A stretch of 27,152 nt of DNA from Pseudomonadota bacterium (GTDB lineage: Bacteria; Pseudomonadota; Alphaproteobacteria; Rhodospirillales; Magnetospirillaceae). The position numbers and the translations under genes are program-made. This document shows, piece by piece, positions 8,199 to 14,559 of this stretch. How positions within the stretch are numbered: the first letter of the stretch is position 1; every line of letters starts with the position of its first letter. The notes beneath the pieces are model-generated. The model made no database searches, had not been told where the DNA came from, and saw only the letters and a list, made by a program, of their open reading frames with translations. The stretch lies in the NCBI GenBank assembly GCA_023426365.1, contig JAFAAW010000151.1, positions 1 through 27,152 of the forward strand, given 5' to 3'.

Positions 8199-8525
8199 AT
8201 GTCGAATTTCGAGGAAAAGCTTGACCAGCGTTTGGCCGCCTATCGCACCCTGGTGCTGAAGGCGCATCAGGACGCGGCGTTCCGCGAACGTCTGAAGGCG
8301 GACTCCGCCACGGTGGTCAAGGAAGTCTTCGGCCAGGACTGGCCCGAGGGCATCGCGCTCGAGGTCGTTGAGGAAAGCCTCGACCGCTGCGTGCTGGTGC
8401 TGCCCGCCCTGTTCCCATCTGCGGCCAACGACGACGAACTCTCCGACGAGGATCTGGAACTGGTCGCCGCCGGCATGGTCATCCCGCGCTACATGAACGA
8501 TGCCAAGAAAAGCAAGCTTCTCTGA
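8199..8525 (+). CDS. NHLP-leader RiPP precursor peptide 2
   Basis: This is a 108-residue precursor with the same 92-residue leader type ending ELVAAG, followed by a short 16-residue core, MVIPRYMNDAKKSKLL. The core is basic and Lys-rich (three Lys, one Arg) and lacks Cys, Ser/Thr clusters and aromatic repeats. Lysine side-chain acylation by the nearby GNAT is therefore an attractive possibility. The start at 8199 was chosen over an in-frame ATG at 8172. It has GGAGA about 9 bases upstream and gives an N-terminus (MSNFEEKLDQRLAAYR) identical to precursor 1, whereas the extra nine residues have no counterpart. Differences in the leader are mostly conservative. The gene is 134 bases after precursor 1 and could be cotranscribed with it. 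Confidence 0.88.
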   Translation: MSNFEEKLDQRLAAYRTLVLKAHQDAAFRERLKADSATVVKEVFGQDWPEGIALEVVEESLDRCVLVLPALFPSAANDDELSDEDLELVAAGMVIPRYMNDAKKSKLL

Positions 8526-8633
8526 CGGGGGCGGACTCGACCATTCAAGTCATGGCGCATGCCGGCGGATTTGACGAGGCCAGTCGGACCGCGAGCCTGC
8601 CGTATGGGTTTGCGGGCCGCCGCCATTGACCGG

Positions 8634-8649
8634 GAAGCGGCGCCGCTTC
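8634..8649. terminator. 16-bp palindrome between convergent genes, possible weak terminator
   Basis: GAAGCGGCGCCGCTTC is a perfect palindrome two bases beyond the stop of the minus-strand GNAT gene and 108 bases after precursor 2. Folded, it gives a 6-bp stem with a GCGC loop. There is no proper U-tract on either side, so termination efficiency is doubtful. The rest of the convergent gap (8526-8651) shows nothing else. Confidence 0.35.
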
Positions 8650-8651
8650 GA

Positions 8652-9545
8652 TTATGGCAACAAAGGGTTGGTGCTTTTGTAATGACGGGTGCGGCGGATG
8701 GTCCATTTGTCCAGCCGGCGCAGCATGAATGCCTGCATGGCGCGGTTGTCGCCCGCGGTTTGGAAACTGCATGTGCCATCGGTGCCGAACAGCCGCTCCT
8801 GGATCATGCACGCCTCCACCAGGGCGCCGATCAGCCAGCCGGTGCGCTGCAAGCGCGGTACCACGTAACCCACCGGGTAAAAGATGTCGCCCGGCTTGGT
8901 GCCCTCGGTCGCCAACACCCAGCCCACCGGGCGGCCGTGTTCGCGGATGACCACGCTGGGACCGGGCAGGGGGGCGTCCACTAGGCTTGCCGCCATGCGG
9001 CCGGCGCTTTCGTCGAGCCGGGCCAGTTCGGCATCGTCCTGTTGGGTGCGGTCCTGCCAGGGGGTGACCGCGAAGCCCGCCTCATCCAGCCGCACGAACA
9101 GTTCGTCCCAGTCCCGCCGCGCTTCGGCCGCCCAATCGGCGCGGCCGGTCAGCGACAGCAGATAAAGCTCGGGTGCGGTCCAGCCGGCGCGAACAAGCAG
9201 CCCCTGCCACGCATCCAGCCCGCGCATGCTGCCGCCATAGAGCGCGTGCAGAGAGGGCAGGGCGCGTTCGCGTGCCCACTGGGCCGCAGCTTCCATCAGC
9301 GCCATGCCCGTGCCCTGCCGGCGCCAGGGCAGCGCCACCGCCAGCGACAGCAGCCGGGCGTCGCCGTCGTCCTGCCGCGCCAGCAGGGCCAGTCCGATGG
9401 GTTCTCCCGCCCGTGTGGCGGCCAGAACGCCCATGTCGGGCTGGCGCAGCATGTCGGCCGCCAGCAGGTGGGCATAGCGGGGATAGGTCAGTGCCGCCAG
9501 CCGCCCGTCTTCGGCGGTTACGGCATGGATGGCCAGGGCAGTCAT
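8652..9545 (-). CDS. Tandem-GNAT acyltransferase, candidate RiPP maturase
   Basis: This 297-residue protein contains two GNAT-like halves. The first (about 1 to 130) has a clear acyl-CoA pyrophosphate-binding motif RRQGTG at 75-80 after the beta-4 strand LLSLAVALPW. The second (about 150 to 290) has a degenerate counterpart, RLQRTGWLIGAL, near 231-242, followed by a FQTAGDNRAMQAFM segment typical of the beta-5/alpha-4 end of GNATs. The ATG at 9545 overlaps the radical SAM stop (ATGA), so the two proteins are translationally coupled. GNAT-like enzymes in NHLP clusters are known to attach fatty acyl groups to Lys or Orn side chains of the core (selidamides). Proximity to two Lys-bearing NHLP precursors makes that the leading hypothesis. 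An ordinary acetyltransferase is the alternative. Confidence 0.85.
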   Translation of the reverse strand: MTALAIHAVTAEDGRLAALTYPRYAHLLAADMLRQPDMGVLAATRAGEPIGLALLARQDDGDARLLSLAVALPWRRQGTGMALMEAAAQWARERALPSLHALYGGSMRGLDAWQGLLVRAGWTAPELYLLSLTGRADWAAEARRDWDELFVRLDEAGFAVTPWQDRTQQDDAELARLDESAGRMAASLVDAPLPGPSVVIREHGRPVGWVLATEGTKPGDIFYPVGYVVPRLQRTGWLIGALVEACMIQERLFGTDGTCSFQTAGDNRAMQAFMLRRLDKWTIRRTRHYKSTNPLLP

Positions 9546-11107
9546 GGCGTCGTGAACCCGGTCAGTCGGTAGACATGGCGGATCTGGGCATAGAAGCGCA
9601 GGCAGGTCTGCACCACCGCCAGCGCCTCGGGGCGGTGGTGCAGGGCATAGCGGCCCACGCGCGCCACCATGGCCCGCTCCTCGGGGCCTGAGCGGGCCAG
9701 CCGCTTGATGATGTCGGCGGTTTCGCCCGCCAGCGCGTGGCGCTCGGGTGGCACGCCGGGTTCGTGCGGCCCGCTTGGTTCGTCCGGCCCGTCCGCCAGG
9801 CCCGGTGTCGATGGCGGCGGCGTGCCGTCGCCCAGCCTTTCCAGCATGGCGATCAGGCGCTCGCCGAAGGCGCGCGGCGCATAGACCTGGTTGCCCAGGT
9901 CGCGCAGGCCGGCCAGCAATTGCTCGGTGCTCATTCCCAGCGGAAGGATGTTGGTGGACAGGGGCTGGCCGGTGCCGTGGGGGCGTTCGGGCAACAGTCG
10001 GCCGCTTTCGGCCATGCGCCGGTGCAAGGGCGACCCGCTGGACGCCACCAGCGCGCCCAGGGTGAAGATGGGAATGGGCGCCGCCTCGACGAAGCGGCGC
10101 TGACGCTCGAAGATGTCGGGGCCGTCGGCATCGAAGCCGACGATCATGCCGCTGATGACCATGATGCCGTGGGCCAGGAAGCGGTCCACCTGCGCCAGCG
10201 GGTTGCCGCCCAGGTTCTGGCGTTTGCGGGCCTCGCGCAGGCTTTCCTCGCTGGGCGTTTCCAGGCCGATGAACACCGCGCGCAGGCCCGCCTGCGCGCA
10301 CAGCCCCAGGATTTCGTCGTCGCGGCCCGCATCCACCGACATCTGGGTGGTGAAGGCCACGGGGTCGTGGGCGCGCGCGGCGTTCCACCGGGCGATGGCC
10401 GTCAGCAGCTCCTTGGCCAGGGCGCGCTTGGCGGTGAAATTGTCGTCGGCCAGGAACACGGCGCGATAGCCCAGCCGGTAAAGCAGGTCCAGCTCGGCCA
10501 GCACCTGAGCCGGCGATTTGTGGCGCTGGCGGCGGCCGGCATAGGTGGGCACCTCGCAGAACTCGCATTCGAACGGGCACCCGCGCGAGGTTTGCACGGC
10601 GCCGAGCAAGGCGCGGTGGTTGGGGTACAAATCCCAGCGCGGCACGGGGCTTCGCGACAGGTCGGCCTGTTCGCCCACGTATTCCGGCGCCCAGGTGCCG
10701 GCCCGCAGGTCGTCGAACAAGGTGGCGGCGATGCTCTCGATCTCGCCCCTGACCAGGATGTCGCAATGGGGCCGCACGGCCTCGGGCGCCAGCGAGGCGA
10801 AGGGGCCGCCGATCATCACCAGCCTGCCGCGCCGACGGAAGTGGTCGGCCAGTTCCAGCATGCGGGCCGCCTGCGAGGTCTTGCCGGTCAGCGCCACGAT
10901 GTCGGTGGGCATGTCCAGGTCCACCGGGGTCAGCGTCTCGTCGCACAGGCGGATGGTGAAGTCGTCGGGCACGAAGGCGGCGACCGTGACGATGCTCAGG
11001 TCCGCCACCATCTGCACGCCGCCGAACCCGCTGTCGGCATAGATGTCGGCACTGAAATAGGCCTGCGGCTCGCCCCGCGGGCTGATGAGCGTGATGGTCT
11101 TCGTCAT
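9542..11107 (-). CDS. B12-binding radical SAM protein with DUF4070-like C-terminus
   Basis: This 521-residue protein has an N-terminal cobalamin-binding Rossmann-like domain (about 1 to 150; …IVALTGKTSQAARMLELAD…VMIGGPFASL…ILVRGE). A radical SAM barrel follows with the [4Fe-4S] motif CPFECEFC (Cys177, 181, 184), then a C-terminal segment (LSTNILPLGMSTEQLL…YAPRAFGERL) resembling DUF4070. Relatives of this architecture include hopanoid 2-methylase (HpnP) and other cobalamin-dependent C-methyltransferases. No DxHxxG motif is seen in the B12 domain, as is usual for radical SAM B12 enzymes. The start at 11107 has GGTGGAG just upstream; an in-frame ATG at 11119 lacks a ribosome-binding site. Its coupling to the GNAT and position beside the precursors suggest peptide C-methylation. 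A lipid or small-molecule substrate remains possible. Confidence 0.85.
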   Translation of the reverse strand: MTKTITLISPRGEPQAYFSADIYADSGFGGVQMVADLSIVTVAAFVPDDFTIRLCDETLTPVDLDMPTDIVALTGKTSQAARMLELADHFRRRGRLVMIGGPFASLAPEAVRPHCDILVRGEIESIAATLFDDLRAGTWAPEYVGEQADLSRSPVPRWDLYPNHRALLGAVQTSRGCPFECEFCEVPTYAGRRQRHKSPAQVLAELDLLYRLGYRAVFLADDNFTAKRALAKELLTAIARWNAARAHDPVAFTTQMSVDAGRDDEILGLCAQAGLRAVFIGLETPSEESLREARKRQNLGGNPLAQVDRFLAHGIMVISGMIVGFDADGPDIFERQRRFVEAAPIPIFTLGALVASSGSPLHRRMAESGRLLPERPHGTGQPLSTNILPLGMSTEQLLAGLRDLGNQVYAPRAFGERLIAMLERLGDGTPPPSTPGLADGPDEPSGPHEPGVPPERHALAGETADIIKRLARSGPEERAMVARVGRYALHHRPEALAVVQTCLRFYAQIRHVYRLTGFTTP

Positions 11108-11281
11108 GGTCTCCACCATCGGCCATTCTGCCCGGGTGTCAATGTCGTGCCGTCACCTTTCAACACTGGTTGAGGAAGCGCACGACCCGTGCAGCGGCTG
11201 GTAATCGGCATGGCCGGCAGTCGCGGCCGACGGGGCAAATCCACTTGCGGGCGCCTGGGCTTTTGGCCCTTTATGGCCGCC

Positions 11282-12937
11282 ATGACCCTTCAAACCAGCC
11301 TGGTCCGCAGGTATTTCATGGTCACCCTGGCGGTGTGGGGCGTGTCCATCGCCGCCGTCAGCCTGTTGTACGACCGCTACGCCTCCAGCCTGCTGGATCA
11401 GTTGCTGGGCGAAAAGCTGAGCGCGCATCTGACCGCCGCCGCCGCGCGGCTGGGCGCCTTCCTGGACGTGCGCGTGTACGAGCTGGAGACGCTGTCCAAC
11501 CATCCCATGCTGCCGGCCTACATGGTCGCCGGCCCCAGCGGCATCGGCGGCGAGGTGGCCGAGCTGCTGCGGGTCGAGGCCGACGTGCCCGACCTTTACG
11601 GCGTGCTGTTTCTGGACGCCGACAACCGTTTGCGCTCGGTGGTGGCCGGGCAGGCCGCGTCGGGCGCGCCCTATTGGGGCGGCAGCCGATTCGAGCTGCC
11701 CGACCTGCCGGTGGTGACGGTGGGCGAGACCGATTTCATCGGCCCCGCCCCGGCGGTCGTCGGACAGGCGGGCTGGTTCCTGATGCGCCAATCCATCGCC
11801 CGGGGGGGCATCGCGCTGCATGTGCGGCTGTCGTCGCTGACCGAGTTGCTGGGCACGCCGCCCGCCGTCAGCATGATGGAGCCATTGCTGAAGACGCCCG
11901 CCGGCTTTTTCGACGCCGTGGGGCAGCAGGTCTTTCCGCAGGGCGAGGTGGTCGAAGGACCCGAGGTGGTGCCCGGCTGGCGTCCGGCCCTGCACATGGA
12001 TTCCCGCTCGCTGATCAGCCCGTTGCAGGTGGCGCGCTATGGCCTTTACCTTGCCACCCTGGTGGCGGTGGCGGCCTCGGTCATGCTGTTCTCGCGGCTG
12101 GCGGCGCGGCTGCAACGGCGCCTGGAAAAGCTGAGCCGGGGCGCCCAGGCCATCGCGCGCGGTGAGTTCGACCACCGCGTGCCCGAGGCCGGGCATGACG
12201 AGATCGCCATGCTGTCGGCCAGCTTCAACGCCATGGCCGCCCGCATCGAGGGCATGGTGGCCGAAGCGGTGCGCATGGAGCGGCTGGCGGCCTTGGGCGA
12301 GTTCGCCACCGCCATCGCCCACGAGGTGCGCAATCCCATGGCGACCCTGAAGACCAGCGCCCAGGCCCTGGCCCGGCGCGAGGCCGATGCGGAACGCCGC
12401 GCCCTGCTGGGCGACATGGTGTCGGAAATCGACCGCCTGGGCCGGGTGATGCAGGATTTGCTGGAATACGGCCGCCCGCGCCAGGCGGTTCCCGCCCCGG
12501 TGGTCGCGCGCGAATTGCTGCGCCGGGCGCAATCGCTGATGGCCCCCACCGCCGCCCAGCGCCAGGTCAGCCTGAACGCCCAGGGCGACGCCGATCTGGT
12601 GGTGCTGGCCGATGCCGACCAGATGCAGCAGGTGCTGGTCAATCTTCTGATCAACGCGCTGGACGCCACCGGTCCCGGCGGTCTGGTATCCTTGCGGGTG
12701 TTGCGCGATGCCCGCCACGGCGTGCTCGAGGTGCGCGACACCGGCGTGGGCATTCCCGCCCATCTGGTCGAAATGGTGACCCAGCCGTTCTTCACCACCC
12801 GGCCGGGCGGCACCGGCCTGGGGCTGGCCATCTGCCGCCAGTTGGTGGACCTGAACGGTGGCACCCTGCGCATCGTCAGCAGCGAGGGGCAGGGCACCAC
12901 CGTGCGTATTCTGCTGCCCTTGCCGGAGGCGTCCTGA
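11282..12937 (+). CDS. Membrane sensor histidine kinase, partner of the NtrC-type regulator
   Basis: This is a 551-residue kinase. The first transmembrane helix is about 13-30 (FMVTLAVWGVSIAAVSLLY), then a roughly 220-residue periplasmic sensing domain of probable Cache type. A second helix follows (about 253-275), then HAMP (RLEKLSRGAQAIARGEFDHRVPE…), HisKA with phospho-acceptor His347 in FATAIAHEVRNPMA, and HATPase with N-box NLLINALDA and G-boxes DTGVGIP and GGTGLGLA. Its stop overlaps the ATG of the response regulator by one base. Start choice is uncertain. A GTG at 11189 has a GAGGAAG ribosome-binding site, but the codons from 11189 to 11281 use GTA, AGT, CGA, AAA and ACT, unlike the rest of the gene. 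I therefore prefer 11282 (or ATG at 11273). It probably senses the substrate imported by the downstream operon. Confidence 0.88.
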   Translation: MTLQTSLVRRYFMVTLAVWGVSIAAVSLLYDRYASSLLDQLLGEKLSAHLTAAAARLGAFLDVRVYELETLSNHPMLPAYMVAGPSGIGGEVAELLRVEADVPDLYGVLFLDADNRLRSVVAGQAASGAPYWGGSRFELPDLPVVTVGETDFIGPAPAVVGQAGWFLMRQSIARGGIALHVRLSSLTELLGTPPAVSMMEPLLKTPAGFFDAVGQQVFPQGEVVEGPEVVPGWRPALHMDSRSLISPLQVARYGLYLATLVAVAASVMLFSRLAARLQRRLEKLSRGAQAIARGEFDHRVPEAGHDEIAMLSASFNAMAARIEGMVAEAVRMERLAALGEFATAIAHEVRNPMATLKTSAQALARREADAERRALLGDMVSEIDRLGRVMQDLLEYGRPRQAVPAPVVARELLRRAQSLMAPTAAQRQVSLNAQGDADLVVLADADQMQQVLVNLLINALDATGPGGLVSLRVLRDARHGVLEVRDTGVGIPAHLVEMVTQPFFTTRPGGTGLGLAICRQLVDLNGGTLRIVSSEGQGTTVRILLPLPEAS

Positions 12938-14286
12938 TGGCCCTGGTCCTGATCATCGACGACGAGGAAGCGCTGGTCCGCTCGCTGTCCTTCGCCCTGC
13001 GCGGCGAAGGCTACGAGGTGCACGGCGTGCACACCGGCGCCGCCGGCATCGCCGCCGCCGGCCGGCTGTCGCCCGCGGTGGTGATGCTGGACCTGCGCCT
13101 GCCCGACATGTCGGGCCAGGAGGTGCTGGACGTGCTGCGGCGCAAGCATCCGCAGATGCCGGTGGTGATGATCTCGGCCCATGGCGACACGCGCGAGGCG
13201 GTGCGGGCGGTCAAGACCGGCGCGGTCGATTACCTGTCCAAGCCGTTCGAGCTGGACGAGCTGTTCCACGTGCTGTCCGCCACCCTGGACCGCGAGCGCA
13301 TGGCCCGGGAAATCGACTTCCACCGCCAGGCTGCCTTGGGCGACGGCGCCCTGGTGGGTGACAGCGGGTGCATGCACGACCTGGGCGCCCTGGTGCGCCG
13401 GGTGGCGGCCAGTTCGTCGGCACGCGTGCTGATCCTGGGCGAATCGGGCACCGGCAAGGCGCTGGTGGCGCGTGCCCTGCACGCCGGCAGCGGGCGGGCG
13501 AAGAACCCGTTCATCGAGGTCAATTGCGCCTCGCTGCCCGAACAACTGGTCGAGGCCGAACTGTTCGGCGCCGAGCGCGGCGCCTATACCGGCGCCCACG
13601 AGAAGCGGGTGGGGCTGGTCAGCCTGGCCCATGGCGGCACCCTGTTCCTGGACGAGATCGGCGAACTGCCGCTGGCCTTGCAGGCCAAGTTCCTGCACTT
13701 CCTGGAAAACGGCAGCTATCGGGCCATCGGCTCGGGCCAAAGCCGCACGGCGGACGTGCGCGTCATCGCCGCGACCAACCGCGACCTGGCCCACGAGGTC
13801 AAGGCCGGGCGCTTCCGCGAGGATCTGTACTATCGCCTGAACGTCATCCAGGTGCGCGTGCCGCCCTTGCGCGACCGCACCGGCGACGTCCCCCTGCTGG
13901 CCGCTCATTTCGCCGTGCGCTATGCGCGCGAGGAAGGCTGCGCGCCCATCACCTTTTCCGCCGCCGCCCAGGCGGCGCTGTCGGCCTATGGCTGGCCCGG
14001 CAACGTGCGGGAACTGAAGAACCTTGTCGAGCGCCTGACCATCCTGTCGCCGGGACGCGAGATCACCCCCGACGACCTGCCGCCGGAGATGGGCGCGCGC
14101 GCGCCGGGCCGGGGCGCGGGCGGCGACGAGGTGGCGACCATCGTCGATACCCTGGCCGGCACCGAACGCGGCCTGCTGGAGCGCGCCCTGTCCCAGGCCG
14201 ACGGCCACAAGGGCCGGGCCGCCGAAATCCTCGGCATTTCCCGCCACGCGCTGAAGCGGCGCCTGCAACGCCTGGGGCTGGACTGA
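12937..14286 (+). CDS. NtrC-family σ54-dependent response regulator
   Basis: This 449-residue protein has a receiver domain (phospho-acceptor Asp52 in VVMLDLRLPD, Lys in SKPF near 102). An AAA+ σ54-interaction domain follows (Walker A GESGTGKA near 168-175, σ54 loop GAYTGA at 215-220, Walker B GGTLFLDEIGELP, arginine-finger region GRFREDLYYRLNV). A C-terminal Fis-type helix-turn-helix ends the protein (GHKGRAAEILGISRHALKRRLQ). GAYTGA is an accepted variant of the canonical GAFTGA loop, so it should activate σ54 RNA polymerase. Walker A ends in Ala where most family members have Glu; the P-loop Lys is intact. The gene is coupled to the upstream kinase and lies directly before a σ54 promoter and paired palindromes, so control of the downstream operon is strongly implied. 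Confidence 0.93.
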   Translation: MALVLIIDDEEALVRSLSFALRGEGYEVHGVHTGAAGIAAAGRLSPAVVMLDLRLPDMSGQEVLDVLRRKHPQMPVVMISAHGDTREAVRAVKTGAVDYLSKPFELDELFHVLSATLDRERMAREIDFHRQAALGDGALVGDSGCMHDLGALVRRVAASSSARVLILGESGTGKALVARALHAGSGRAKNPFIEVNCASLPEQLVEAELFGAERGAYTGAHEKRVGLVSLAHGGTLFLDEIGELPLALQAKFLHFLENGSYRAIGSGQSRTADVRVIAATNRDLAHEVKAGRFREDLYYRLNVIQVRVPPLRDRTGDVPLLAAHFAVRYAREEGCAPITFSAAAQAALSAYGWPGNVRELKNLVERLTILSPGREITPDDLPPEMGARAPGRGAGGDEVATIVDTLAGTERGLLERALSQADGHKGRAAEILGISRHALKRRLQRLGLD

Positions 14287-14316
14287 CCCGCCCCCGGCCC
14301 GCCCCGGACCCGCATC

Positions 14317-14332
14317 GGCGGGCCGGCCCGCC
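14317..14332. other. 16-bp GC palindrome after the regulator gene
   Basis: GGCGGGCCGGCCCGCC is a perfect palindrome 30 bases after the response-regulator stop. It could fold in the mRNA as part of transcript termination, but there is no U-tract and it has only a CCGG or shorter loop. Its role is unclear. Confidence 0.3.
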
Positions 14333-14345
14333 GGCCTGTGACGCT

Positions 14346-14394
14346 TGAGCGGATTCCGCGCATGCCCCGCGGGCGAGCGCGCGGAATCCGCTCA
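14346..14394. promoter_or_regulatory. Paired palindromes, probable upstream activator sites for the σ54 regulator
   Basis: Two 16-base arms, TGAGCGGATTCCGCGC (14346-14361) and its exact reverse complement (14379-14394), flank a 17-base spacer. Each arm contains its own 11-bp palindrome of form GCGGA-W-TCCGC (14349-14359 and 14381-14391). Their centres are 32 bp apart, about three helical turns, so two regulator dimers would bind the same DNA face. They lie at about −143 and −111 relative to the predicted σ54 start site, a standard distance for NtrC-type enhancers. The same structure could fold as an RNA hairpin, but no U-tract follows it, which favours the DNA-site reading. Confidence 0.65.
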
Positions 14395-14410
14395 TACCGC
14401 CCCAATGAGC

Positions 14411-14462
14411 AGGGGCATTCCCGCCCCTTCAAGTGAGCAAATCCGCCATCTGGGCGGTTTCT
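14411..14462 (+). terminator. Two small hairpins ahead of the σ54 promoter, possible end of the kinase/regulator transcript
   Basis: AGGGGC(14411-14416)/GCCCCT(14423-14428) and CCGCC(14443-14447)/GGCGG(14453-14457) form consecutive short stems. The second is followed by TTTCT. This could be a weak intrinsic terminator isolating the regulator genes from the transport operon. The U-tract is short, so the call is tentative. Confidence 0.3.
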
Positions 14463-14469
14463 ATGCCTG

Positions 14470-14487
14470 TTGGCATGCCCCTTGCCA
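14470..14487 (+). promoter_or_regulatory. σ54 (RpoN) −24/−12 promoter
   Basis: TTGGCATGCCCCTTGCCA matches the consensus TGGCAC-N5-TTGCW. GG falls at 14472-14473 and GC at 14484-14485, with exactly 10 bases between the invariant dinucleotides. One base of the −24 box differs (T for C). Transcription should begin near 14497, giving a leader of about 60 bases before the first substrate-binding-protein gene. An NtrC-type activator gene lies immediately upstream. Confidence 0.8.
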
Positions 14488-14559
14488 TTCATGTCGCAAC
14501 CACGTCCGCCGCCACCCGGCAAGGGGCAGCAATCGCGGCGGAGCAATGGGAGAGAAGCG

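Noticed and set aside
7588..8267. Minus-strand open frames over the precursor genes, duplicated because the genes are duplicated
   Set aside because: They mirror the leader-coding sequence. The plus-strand reading matches the NHLP leader family, with ribosome-binding sites and a conserved cleavage motif.
8652..11126. Minus-strand frame suggesting an 824-residue fusion ending in the GNAT
   Set aside because: Upstream of 9545 this frame is out of phase with the radical SAM gene and translates as an Arg/Pro-rich shadow. The real GNAT starts at the ATGA overlap at 9545.
11189..11281. GTG start at 11189 for the histidine kinase
   Set aside because: Although GAGGAAG precedes it, the 31 added codons use A/T-ending codons unlike the gene body and are not part of the usual kinase N-terminus. 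Kept as an alternative, not the preferred start.
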